Source: Candidatus Scalindua sp. SCAELEC01 (GTDB lineage Bacteria; Planctomycetota; Brocadiia; Brocadiales; Scalinduaceae). From it: a DNA stretch of 43,402 bases. Positions 16,734-24,679 of this stretch are shown here, piece by piece. The stretch lies in assembly GCA_004282745.1 (NCBI GenBank), contig SHMT01000037.1:1-43402 (forward strand), given 5' to 3'. The notes under the pieces are model-generated. The model searched no databases, was not told the origin of the DNA, and saw nothing but the letters and a program-made list of their open reading frames with translations. Numbering within the stretch: the first letter of the stretch is position 1; each line of letters opens with the position of its first letter. A program made the translations under genes and the position numbers.

Positions 16734-16884
16734 CTCATTTTCAGGCCACCTTTGGCCGCTCTTCAGTCGCAGTATCCTCGCTGTAGCTCGGGCTACGCCT
16801 GTGGTCCTGCTCGATCAGATCGACCAAATCTGACCTAAAACTGAGCGCGATAAAACAACAAATTATTCATTCCTGGGCCCTTAG
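16696..16884. mobile_element. Repeat element A, copy 2, inserted in the TOTE gene
   Basis: This 189-bp sequence is bounded by CTTAG at both ends (16696-16700 and 16880-16884). Just inside are inverted ends GGCCCAGGAAAGAATAA and TTATTCATTCCTGGGCC. The interior contains palindromic segments such as CTGTAGCTCGGGCTACG and CTCGATCAGATCGA but no coding frame. It is the inverted, closely similar counterpart of 36436-36624. The CTTAG pair is best explained as a target duplication, because removing one copy plus the element restores the reading frame of the interrupted gene. Confidence 0.88.
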
Positions 16885-19416
16885 TATATCATTTCGGTAA
16901 ATTGGGAGGAAACTGTTCTTGTCAAAGATAATGTCTGAAGATTCTGTTGCAATATTTTCTCCTTTTGCCTTATAGCCAATAGAGGCATATCCATTAAGCC
17001 TTTTGCCATACATTTTCTCCAACATTCTTACATGGGTATCAACATAATCATATACTTGTACTTCATTTTTACTCTCATACAATCTATGCAGTCGACCGGC
17101 ATATTGCTGCAATGTGCCTTTCCATGAGATTGGCATTGTCAGAAATAGTGTATCAAGTCGAGGCTCATCAAACCCCTCACCAACAAATTTGCCTGTAGCG
17201 ACTAACGTTAACTGCTTATCTGTCGGTATAGCTGATATTTTGTTTACTATCTCTCTGGTTTTCTTAGCTCCCATACCACCCATCAAGGTTATTACCTCCG
17301 GAATCCTTTCATTTAACTTCTTTGCGAGTAGCATAACATGGGCTGTCCTCTCAGATATTACTAGGGAATTTCTGCCATTCTCATAGCTATGTAAAACATC
17401 GCTTACTATCAATTGATTACGTATTTCGTCAACAGTGATTTCAGCATATAACTCTTGAATAGTTAATTCTTTACTGTTTTCATCAATCGGCATTCTAAAA
17501 CTGGTAAATCTTGGGATAATATAATGATCAAACGGCCTTTTTTCAGCCTGTTTTTTCGCATCAACCCTGAATCTCTCAACTCCGCAATGCATAAATATGA
17601 TTGGATGATGGCCATCCTTTCTTGTTGGAGTTGCGGTCAATCCATAAACAAATTTTGCGTTAACCTTTTTAAGGATCTGTTCAAAACTAAACGCGGGAAC
17701 ATGATGACACTCATCGATAATAACCATCCCATAATTTTTTACACACTCCTTCACCTCACCCGCATTAATTAAAGATTGCATAATTGCAACATCAATAATA
17801 GAGCTTAAACTATCCTTTCCTGCCCCTATCTGCCCGATTATTCCCTGTACCTTCCTCCTTCCACGCCTTTTCTCCTGAACCGGCAACTTTTCGTTAATCC
17901 TTAAAAATTCAGACAATCTGGCAATCCATTGTAAAAGGAGCTGCTGCCTATGTACCAATATAAGAGTATTTCTCCTTCTCGCGGCAATCAGGTTAGCTGC
18001 CACAACGGTTTTTCCAAAGGCGGTGGTTGCTGATAATACCCCAGTATCATGAGGCAGCAGTTCCTCTAATACTTCTTGCTGTTCTTTTCTAAGGCTCCCA
18101 TTAAACTCAACGTCAATGATTCTGCCACAATTAGTTTCATCAGTCCAGGTAACATCAATTTTACATTTACTTAACAAGTTGTTAATCTCTTCTTCACAAC
18201 CTCTGGGCAGGCACAAATACCTTTCACTCTCTTCAGAACATGAGATGATCCTCGGTTTATTGTAAGTTGGCATTCGCATAGCCTGCGCCTTATAAAAGTC
18301 GGGATTACTAAAAGCAGCTAACCGCTTTAACATATTTAAAGCCATTTGAGAAAATCCTTTTTTTGGAATATATACCATGTTGGACTTCACGACTCTAACT
18401 GTTTTTGGTAAATCTTGCTTCCCCAAACTAACTCTAGTAGTTGCCCATGGTCTCAGGGTCTCGTCATCATCTTTTCTCAATTCACCTAATTCATTGCCTT
18501 TACATAAACGGGTTATCAAAACACCTAAATTGTCTTCAGAAAGTTTACCGATTGTGCCTAAATAAGTCCACTGATCAGCATAAGGCTTAAAATCTTTATC
18601 AATAAAAACAGTGTTGCCGTTTTTCCTTGCAGCCATCTGAAGCGGCAGCGCTATCAGATTTCCAAGGCCGCCTTTTGGCATAGTATCCTGATTGGGAAAA
18701 AGTCTGTCGTATGATTTGAACTTGATTTCGTGTCTCTTGCTCATGGAACAGGTAAGCAATGCTGTACCAAATTTCCTGGCTAAAGCTGCAGATATTTGAT
18801 TCTCAAAGAAAAACCAGAAGTGAGCTCCGTTACCTGACATTGAACGTTCTATTGCATAAGGGATTTTAAATTCAGCGCACACTTTGCGCAATATTGAAAC
18901 ATCTTTCTGCCAACCATTATCATCAAAATCGATAGCCAAAAAATAACACATTTCATCAATGCACATTGGATATATGCCAACTACAATATTTCCTCTAAGA
19001 TGGTCTTCCACAACCTTTTCGTTGAATTCTGCATATAATTTTTGCAAACATTCAGAACATCTAACTTTAGGTTTATAGCATACTCCGGGTTCCCATTCAT
19101 TCAAACAAGCAGGTGGATACCCTGACTTTCCTGATTTATTCTGCCACCGTTTGGCGAACACATCATCTCTTCCCCTGAATAGAGAGAGAAACAGGTTGAT
19201 CTTATCCCTGTTTTCAGAACCGTTATTGATGCTGAGGTTTAAATCCTTGCTGCTCTTGTATTGATATGAAGGACTCCCTGTGTTACTTTTACCAGTAACA
19301 TCCCTCCGTGGCTTGGAAATAACAAACTGTGTCTTTAGCCTTTTGATTTCAGCTTTCAAACGACTATTTTCATTAAGCAGAGACTGGTATTTTACATATA
19401 ATTCCTCAAAATCCAT
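16867..19416 (-). CDS. TOTE-type AEP primase and superfamily II helicase (C-terminus interrupted)
   Basis: The 849-residue protein starts with a short coiled coil (about 1-30), then a zinc-knuckle-like cluster (C104, C113, C120, C123) and an archaeo-eukaryotic primase domain with AIDFDD at 161-166 and SGNGAHFW at 194-201. A superfamily II helicase follows: ATTAFGKT (463-470), DECHH (568-572), TATPTRKDG (594-602), VGEGFDEP (745-752) and QQYAGRLHR (770-778). This primase-helicase arrangement is that of TOTE conflict systems, predicted to act against mobile DNA. The family normally continues into a PLD nuclease. Here the last four residues (RAQE) and the stop come from repeat A, and the nuclease is left as a separate frame (16335-16733). 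The rejoined protein would have 965 residues. Confidence 0.85.
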   Translation of the reverse strand: MDFEELYVKYQSLLNENSRLKAEIKRLKTQFVISKPRRDVTGKSNTGSPSYQYKSSKDLNLSINNGSENRDKINLFLSLFRGRDDVFAKRWQNKSGKSGYPPACLNEWEPGVCYKPKVRCSECLQKLYAEFNEKVVEDHLRGNIVVGIYPMCIDEMCYFLAIDFDDNGWQKDVSILRKVCAEFKIPYAIERSMSGNGAHFWFFFENQISAALARKFGTALLTCSMSKRHEIKFKSYDRLFPNQDTMPKGGLGNLIALPLQMAARKNGNTVFIDKDFKPYADQWTYLGTIGKLSEDNLGVLITRLCKGNELGELRKDDDETLRPWATTRVSLGKQDLPKTVRVVKSNMVYIPKKGFSQMALNMLKRLAAFSNPDFYKAQAMRMPTYNKPRIISCSEESERYLCLPRGCEEEINNLLSKCKIDVTWTDETNCGRIIDVEFNGSLRKEQQEVLEELLPHDTGVLSATTAFGKTVVAANLIAARRRNTLILVHRQQLLLQWIARLSEFLRINEKLPVQEKRRGRRKVQGIIGQIGAGKDSLSSIIDVAIMQSLINAGEVKECVKNYGMVIIDECHHVPAFSFEQILKKVNAKFVYGLTATPTRKDGHHPIIFMHCGVERFRVDAKKQAEKRPFDHYIIPRFTSFRMPIDENSKELTIQELYAEITVDEIRNQLIVSDVLHSYENGRNSLVISERTAHVMLLAKKLNERIPEVITLMGGMGAKKTREIVNKISAIPTDKQLTLVATGKFVGEGFDEPRLDTLFLTMPISWKGTLQQYAGRLHRLYESKNEVQVYDYVDTHVRMLEKMYGKRLNGYASIGYKAKGENIATESSDIIFDKNSFLPIYRNDILRAQE

Positions 19417-19424
19417 AATGTAAT

Positions 19425-19453
19425 ATTGTACTATCGTATTATGGAAAATTCAA
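19425..19453 (-). promoter_or_regulatory. Possible promoter of the TOTE gene, implying a leaderless message
   Basis: TTGAAT (19453-19448) and TACAAT (19430-19425) are spaced 17 bases apart. The start codon ATG at 19416 is only about nine bases beyond the -10 box, and no ribosome site exists. Either the message is leaderless or the match is fortuitous. Confidence 0.5.
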
Positions 19454-19497
19454 AGCATTAGACGTATCCCTTGTGTGAAATGAAATTCGGTTCTCTG

Positions 19498-19523
19498 AAG
19501 TTATTCTTTCCTGGGCCCTAAGG
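19498..19523. repeat. One end of an A element (fragment)
   Basis: The sequence AGTTATTCTTTCCTGGGCCC, then TAAG, is identical to the end of the A copy in the TOTE gene. The opposite end is missing. It borders the group II intron-like remnant. Confidence 0.7.
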
Positions 19524-19741
19524 GAGAGATTCGAGTGGAGGTCACAAAAGAGTGAGAGTACCGATACGAAGCACAGGGGAGGATCACCTTGTAATAGTGG
19601 TAAAATCTCTGAAAGGAGAGGAGGGCTGACATGTCATAAGTAAATTGAAGTTCAACCAGAAAGGGGAGGATCTTTTCAGTATACACAAACTTGCTAATTG
19701 CAAGGGGCATGAAGAGCCGTATGAATCGATAGGTTACGGTA
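19524..19741 (+). mobile_element. Degraded group II intron 3' region
   Basis: At 19712-19740 the sequence GAGCCGTATGAATC, GATA, GGTT, ACGGT resembles group II intron domain V: the base stem with its G-U pair, the short upper stem AATC/GGTT and a tetraloop. A few bases that usually precede ACGGTTC are missing, and the 3' end is replaced by element C. Upstream text such as GAAGCACAGGGGAGGATC is also intron-like. No reverse transcriptase frame is present. The call rests on recall of the domain V consensus. Confidence 0.4.
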
Positions 19742-19787
19742 TACCCATCACGAATTGGTTTTCGATTTTCAGAACCAGATTTCATAG
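19741..19787. repeat. Element C fragment
   Basis: The segment TATACCCATCACGAATTGGT plus TTTCAGAACCAGATTTCA matches one end of the full C copy at 21988-22169. It directly follows the intron remnant, so it marks an insertion into the intron or a recombination junction. Confidence 0.75.
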
Positions 19788-19798
19788 GGACTCAATCA

Positions 19799-20422
19799 TC
19801 AATCAAAATCTTTTTTCTCTTCCACATCATCTATCATAAATTTAAATCTATAGTTCGATATCTGCCCATCAAAATCAATCGGCAAAATAAGACTAAACGT
19901 GGAATTTTTCAGATCTTCTCCACTTCCCTCAAAACTATATCTTGGGAAAAGTGGCACCATTTGGTTGGCTACAGTATGCGATGTGATGGGGTGGGTGCTT
20001 GCACCCTCCCCTGTAGTAGCGTTCTGCCAGTCATTAATCCATACATAGCCATCTATCCCAGAATTTGGAGCTATCTTAATTCTCGGGGCATTCCTGTTAT
20101 ATTCATTTATATAATTTAATACCTCATCCACATAGTCATTACCATAGTGGACACGGTAAGACTTACCGGTAGCGTCTATAAACTGAGCATTGTCTCTCAC
20201 AAAACTTATTTCATGGTCACTGTTGTTTTCTATCGACACGCTTATATTCTCAGAAGATGGAATAAGCTCAAACTGGACTTTTTCATCCTCGAAACTCATT
20301 GCATCACTCTTCGGTTCTATAAGTGAAAAATTATAGCGATAGGGTGAGTGCGAACAACCAAAAAAAACCAAACAGAGAGATACGAAAGCAAATTTTCGTC
20401 TAGATTTAATTAATTGATACAT
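19799..20422 (-). CDS. Putative outer-surface lipoprotein of unknown function
   Basis: The 207-residue protein has a lipoprotein signal: basic MYQLIKSRRK, hydrophobic FAFVSLCLVF and the lipobox FFGC with the acylated cysteine at C23. The mature part is rich in beta-type sequence, with segments such as FELIPSSENISVSIENNSDH and KIAPNSGIDGYVWIND, resembling small proteins that carry an immunoglobulin-like fold. I do not recognise a family. It is a single gene between the mobile-element graveyard upstream of TOTE and a B element. An AT-rich region before it (20423-20520) probably holds its promoter. Confidence 0.7.
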   Translation of the reverse strand: MYQLIKSRRKFAFVSLCLVFFGCSHSPYRYNFSLIEPKSDAMSFEDEKVQFELIPSSENISVSIENNSDHEISFVRDNAQFIDATGKSYRVHYGNDYVDEVLNYINEYNRNAPRIKIAPNSGIDGYVWINDWQNATTGEGASTHPITSHTVANQMVPLFPRYSFEGSGEDLKNSTFSLILPIDFDGQISNYRFKFMIDDVEEKKDFD

Positions 20423-20526
20423 TTTATTCTCCTAATAATTCTCTAGAGGCTCACTATCTTTTCCTATTTAGTCTTAAACAAATATTATAATGATATCGTT
20501 CAAAATATAATACGGGTGCGGAAAAA

Positions 20527-20656
20527 TAGTGGTTGAACCAACTGCCCAGGTGCAAGGCGAGTAAAAATTTCGTGACCGGAGCGTACGAACACTTCCATGC
20601 TTTAGTACGTGAGGATTATGGAATTTTTACCGTAACACAGCAGATGGTTAGTTTCC
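20527..20656. repeat. Element B, un-nested copy
   Basis: It begins TAGTGGTTGAACCAACTGCC and contains GGAGCGTACG ... GTACGTGAGGATTATGGAAT, the reverse complement of the core of the B copy at 11010. Here the core is uninterrupted, so it shows the empty site into which the A element went at 11071. The right end is degraded, and the true boundary is uncertain. Confidence 0.7.
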
Positions 20657-20664
20657 TTTTAACC

Positions 20665-21849
20665 TCACAACACACCCAAACCCTTTCCTATCTCTTCAAA
20701 TTGGCCCATTGCCCAGCTAAGGTCTTCTCTGCTATGTGTCGCTGAAAGCATAACGCGTATACGTGCCCTCTCTTTCGGGACCGTAGGATAGGCAATGGCC
20801 TGGGCAAATACCCCAACCTGAAATAACTTCTGGCTAAACTCCTTAGCCAACCCAGCATCTCCTATCATAACAGGCGTAATAGGTGTTTCTGTATTACCAA
20901 GATCAAACCCCATCTGTCGCATTCCCTCCTGGAAAAATCCAGCATTTGACCAGAGTAGATTGACCAATCTCTCCGAAGTTGATAAGGTATTAACTGCGGC
21001 GATACAGGCTGCCACATCGGCGGCAGTTAAAGCGCTTGAAAAAAGAAAAGGCCTCCCCTTTTGTACAAGATAATCGCACAATCTCTTACTCCCCGCAATA
21101 TAACCACCAACGACGCCAAATGCCTTTGACATGGTTCCAACCTCGATGTCAACTTTACCTTGTAATTTGAAGTGGTTCACGATTCCCCTGCCACCCCTTC
21201 CCAATACCCCCTCACCATGTGCATCATCTACCATGGTAATGACATTATGGATTTCTGCAATCTCCACTATTTCCGGTAACGGAGCAATATCACCTACCAT
21301 ACTAAAGACACCATCGGTAATTATCATCTTGCGTCTGGCCTTCTCTTCAGAAACAACTTTCTCTCGAAGGTCTTTAATATTGCCGTGCTTGTAACGGACA
21401 ACCCGGGCGCCGGAGAGGCGGCATCCATCAATAATGCTCGCATGATTGAGTGCATCTGAAAAGACAACGTCTTCCTTTCCCACGATTGCGGGAATAACGG
21501 CAAGGTTTGCACAGAAGCCAGATTGGAAAGAGAGGGCACTCTCCACCTCTTTAAAGAGGGCGAGTTTCTGTTCCAGCTCCTTGTGCAGGGAGGTTGTTCC
21601 CGCAATAGTCCTGACGGCTCCAGGGCCTACTCCAAAGGCCTCAATCGCCTTACAAGAAGCCCGCTTCAATTGGCTACTGTTGGCAAGGCCAAGGTAGTTG
21701 TTCGAGCAGAGATTAAGTACCTTTCTTCCCTCTACAATGATCCATGCACCCTGAGGCCCCTCTACCGTACGAACACGAACGGATAGCCCCGACTCTTCAA
21801 GCGTATTGAGTTCAGCTTCTATAAAATCAAGTTTTTCCACAGTCTCCAC
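20665..21849 (-). CDS. kbl: Glycine C-acetyltransferase (2-amino-3-ketobutyrate CoA ligase)
   Basis: This is a 394-residue PLP enzyme of the alpha-oxoamine synthase family. It has CSNNYLGLA (48-56), the [14 protein letters not shown] segment, [10 protein letters not shown] (208-217) and the PLP lysine K242 in [12 protein letters not shown]. Family members Kbl and BioF are hard to tell apart. The choice of Kbl rests on its position just downstream of a threonine dehydrogenase on the same strand. Together they convert threonine to glycine and acetyl-CoA. The two genes are 348 bases apart, with a REP-like palindrome and a C element between them, so an original operon may have been opened by insertions. 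Confidence 0.82.
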   Translation of the reverse strand: METVEKLDFIEAELNTLEESGLSVRVRTVEGPQGAWIIVEGRKVLNLCSNNYLGLANSSQLKRASCKAIEAFGVGPGAVRTIAGTTSLHKELEQKLALFKEVESALSFQSGFCANLAVIPAIVGKEDVVFSDALNHASIIDGCRLSGARVVRYKHGNIKDLREKVVSEEKARRKMIITDGVFSMVGDIAPLPEIVEIAEIHNVITMVDDAHGEGVLGRGGRGIVNHFKLQGKVDIEVGTMSKAFGVVGGYIAGSKRLCDYLVQKGRPFLFSSALTAADVAACIAAVNTLSTSERLVNLLWSNAGFFQEGMRQMGFDLGNTETPITPVMIGDAGLAKEFSQKLFQVGVFAQAIAYPTVPKERARIRVMLSATHSREDLSWAMGQFEEIGKGLGVL

Positions 21850-21915
21850 ACACTCCTTCCATAACGGGTTTTATACAATATGTAAAAGATACTTATTCAC
21901 CTCATAACAGCTTTC

Positions 21916-21978
21916 TTACCTGCCTGTGCGACGCACGTCCGACCGGCCATCAGACCATTCAGACGGTCAGGCAGGTAA
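21916..21978. repeat. REP-like palindrome between kbl and tdh
   Basis: The ends TTACCTGCCTG and CAGGCAGGTAA are exact complements around a GC-rich centre that can also fold (GACCGGC and GACGGTC parts). It is much more GC-rich than its surroundings, as REP-type sequences often are. Confidence 0.65.
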
Positions 21979-21987
21979 AATCCGAGA

Positions 21988-22169
21988 TATACCCATCACG
22001 AATTGGTTATCGGTTTTCAGAACCAGATTTCACCGGAACTTTAGATCTTTCTCAATCACAAAATACTCGACTTAGCATTACTAAGCCTCCGGTTTTGTTC
22101 AATCGAAAAATCAAAATTTCAGACAAACTCTTGCCCTGAAATTCCTAAAACCACTCCGTAATGGGTATA
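21988..22169. mobile_element. Element C, full copy
   Basis: This 182-bp sequence has terminal inverted repeats of about 26 bases: TATACCCATCACGAATTGGT at the left, and on the reverse strand from the right TATACCCATTACGGAGTGGT. The interior contains CATTACTAAGCCTCCGG and TTTTGTTCAATCGAAAAATC. A second, partial copy at 36342-36440 is inverted relative to this one, and a third fragment lies at 19741-19787. It has no coding frame. Confidence 0.85.
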
Positions 22170-22197
22170 GATGGCAAAGTTATGCTTTCTCAGCCCC

Positions 22198-23226
22198 TTA
22201 TTCACCCAAAATAATCTTCCCACATTTACCTTCCCTCATAAGCTTTATGCCCTTTTCGTAGTCATGCAATGGAAACTGATGAGTAATGATTGGATTCAGA
22301 TCCATAAGTCCGGAGGTTAAGAAATGTGATGTTTTGTACCAGGTGGAAAACACTTTACGTCCTGTTATTCCATAAATACGTGTCTTCTTAAAGATAACAT
22401 CCTTATTTAAGTCAAGGGTGACACGTTTTTCATAAATACCAAGAATGGAGATCCTCCCCCCCGGAGTAATTACCGATAGGCCTTGATTTAACGCCTGATT
22501 GTTACCCGAAAAATCGAGGACAACATCAACCCCATTATTTTTTGTGGCTTCTAATACGAGTGGTACGACATCCTCTTTTTTCGGATTTATTGTGAGGTGG
22601 GCGCCCATTTTTTTGCCTATATTCAATCGATAGTTATTTGGGTCTGAAACGATGATCAAAGAGGCCCCACTTGCTTTGGCAATACCCGTTGCAAAAAGTC
22701 CGATAGGCCCGGCTCCCAATATCAAGAGGGACTTTGCTGAAACATCTTCTGCCATTACGGTATCGATAGCGTTACCAAACGGTTCCTGAAGAGTTGCCCA
22801 TTTATCGGGAATGTCCGGATCGTTCTTCCAGAGGACATGTTCTGGCAGGACCATGAATTCAGCAAATGTACCATCATGGTCTACTCCTAACAATTTACTG
22901 CTCCTGCATACTTCAGAATATCCGTTCCGACATTGATAGCAATAACCACAAGAAATATGACTCTCTGCTGACACCCTATCTCCCACCCTTACCTGTGTTA
23001 CTTCACTTCCGATCTCGGTAACTACTCCAACAAACTCATGGCCTATTATGCGGGGAGGGATAAGACGCTCTTGGGCCCAATGGGTCCAATCATAAATGTG
23101 AACATCTGTTCCACAGATCGAGGCGTACGTAACCTTTATCAATACATCTCTCAACCCGATCTGAGGAATTCGCGCCACGATTAACTGCATCCCCTTCCTG
23201 CGGTTAGTCTTAACAACTGCTTTCAT
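22198..23226 (-). CDS. tdh: L-threonine 3-dehydrogenase (zinc MDR family)
   Basis: This 342-residue zinc-dependent dehydrogenase oxidises threonine to 2-amino-3-ketobutyrate. The catalytic zinc ligands are C38 in ASICGTDVHIYDW and the histidine and glutamate of GHEF near 62-65. The four-cysteine structural zinc site lies in CGYCYQCRNGYSEVC, and the NAD-binding turn is GAGPIG. CGTDVHIYDW and QEPFGNAIDTV are specific for the Tdh branch as opposed to sorbitol or alcohol dehydrogenases. The unstable product is the substrate of Kbl, encoded next on the strand. It starts 42 bases after the stop of the response regulator gene. Confidence 0.9.
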   Translation of the reverse strand: MKAVVKTNRRKGMQLIVARIPQIGLRDVLIKVTYASICGTDVHIYDWTHWAQERLIPPRIIGHEFVGVVTEIGSEVTQVRVGDRVSAESHISCGYCYQCRNGYSEVCRSSKLLGVDHDGTFAEFMVLPEHVLWKNDPDIPDKWATLQEPFGNAIDTVMAEDVSAKSLLILGAGPIGLFATGIAKASGASLIIVSDPNNYRLNIGKKMGAHLTINPKKEDVVPLVLEATKNNGVDVVLDFSGNNQALNQGLSVITPGGRISILGIYEKRVTLDLNKDVIFKKTRIYGITGRKVFSTWYKTSHFLTSGLMDLNPIITHQFPLHDYEKGIKLMREGKCGKIILGE

Positions 23227-23268
23227 TTGATACTCTCTTTATGATTCAGGAAAAAGGAGTCTACTCTT

Positions 23269-23949
23269 TTACTCTTCCAATTTATACCCCACACCCCTGA
23301 TATTCTTAATTAATTTGCCAGCCTTACCGAGTTTTTCACGTAAATTCTTGATATGTACATCAATAGTTCGGTCTAAGACGATTTTGTCACTACCCCACAG
23401 GTAGTCCAAAATGTCATACCGCGAAAATACTTTGCTCTTTTTTGACAAAAACAATTTTAATATTCTAAATTCGGTAGACGTTAACTCTACCTTTTCTCCT
23501 TCTACAAAAGCTTGATACGTTTCTACATCAATGGTTAATAGTTCTCCAAGACCAAGTTTGTCTGATTCTGCAGCATCGTGCACCCTCCGGAGAACCGCCT
23601 TCACCCTCGCTACGAGTTCTTTTGGAGAAAAAGGTTTTGTAATATAATCATCTGCGCCAAATTCTAATCCCAAAACTTTATCAGACTCTTCTCCCTTTGC
23701 CGTAAGCATAATAATGGGGACAGTGCAAAGGTTGTCTTGTTTTTTGAGATATTTACATATTTCAAGACCATCTGCATCAGGCAGCATCAGGTCTAAGACA
23801 ATAAGGTCAGGAGTCTGCTCGTCCAGGAACCGATAAAAACTTTCTGCGTCAAAGCAACCTTGTACCTTAAACATTGCTCTCTGCAAGTTCACAGTCACCA
23901 GCTCTACAATGTCGGCCTCATCATCAACTATCGCTATTAATTTACTCAT
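23269..23949 (-). CDS. PhoB/OmpR-family response regulator
   Basis: The 226-residue protein has a receiver domain with D10/E11, the phosphorylated D53 (VLDLMLP), T83 and K105 (DYITKPF), and a C-terminal winged helix (about 130-226, LTSTEFRILKLFL, RTIDVHIKNLREKLG and RGVGYKLE). The order is that of OmpR/PhoB activators. I chose the ATG at 23949 because the receiver starts there; the frame is open to 24060. No histidine kinase is adjacent. The next gene on the other strand is an alkaline phosphatase, so a role in phosphate control is plausible but unproven. Confidence 0.85.
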   Translation of the reverse strand: MSKLIAIVDDEADIVELVTVNLQRAMFKVQGCFDAESFYRFLDEQTPDLIVLDLMLPDADGLEICKYLKKQDNLCTVPIIMLTAKGEESDKVLGLEFGADDYITKPFSPKELVARVKAVLRRVHDAAESDKLGLGELLTIDVETYQAFVEGEKVELTSTEFRILKLFLSKKSKVFSRYDILDYLWGSDKIVLDRTIDVHIKNLREKLGKAGKLIKNIRGVGYKLEE

Positions 23950-24497
23950 ACAAGCTTTTTTAGCAACTGCAGTGTACAAATGCAACAATAATTGAAAAAA
24001 CTGTAGGCTATTTCCTCCAAAGACTCCACCCTTAATAACAACAGCTATCATAAACTTCAACCAATTAGACAGTTACAACCACTGTCTATTTTGGCATATA
24101 ATTCGCTTATTAGTTTGTTTACACTATAGTTTGATCTGGATTCTTCATGGATTTGCACTACGTTTAACCATTTTTCTCCCCTTACAACGAAAAGCTCAAT
24201 GATATTGAATCAATCATGCATATATGGTCATATTGACAAGTGTGTTAGTATACATAATGAAAGGACCATGAAAACGGGTTGTTTTTTAACAAAAATGAGA
24301 AATTGGAGTGGAAGCATAGTAGCATTACGCCTTACACCCGTTTAAATGAGTCTTATTACTAAAAGTCCCATAGATATACATCTCTACACCACCAGGGGTA
24401 AGGGAAACAATGTGAGAAATTTGTTCGAGGCGTCAGTTGCACTTCGGGCGATAGCATGAGTGCTGGTAGATGCAGATTTGAAATGAAAAACATTATT
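23950..24497. other. Divergent intergenic region between response regulator and alkaline phosphatase
   Basis: No gene is seen here. A perfect inverted repeat, TAGACAGT (24066-24073) and ACTGTCTA (24081-24088), with a 7-base spacer, lies upstream of the regulator gene and could be a regulator-binding site. No direct-repeat Pho box of the CTGTCAT type was found. A mini-B element follows at 24498. Confidence 0.5.
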
Positions 24498-24551
24498 TAG
24501 TGTTTGAACACAAGGTTCTCGTTAACACACAGGGTTTTCGTTCAGACACTA
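24498..24551. repeat. Mini copy of element B
   Basis: Fifty-four bases with ends TAGTGTTTGAAC and GTTCAGACACTA. The ends match B copies at 36165-36313 and elsewhere, and the interior is largely deleted. Confidence 0.75.
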
Positions 24552-24679
24552 GTTAATAAAGCGTTTGGATGAAAATCAAAATAAACTGGGGTATGAGCTA
24601 TTCAACGATTAGCTATATTTTGTCTAGAAAAAATATCGGGGATTTATCATTTATGATCTTTCCACGAAAAGGGGTATTG

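Noticed and set aside
19645-19839. 64-codon plus-strand frame
   Set aside because: It runs through intron-like and element C sequence and shows no conserved protein features.
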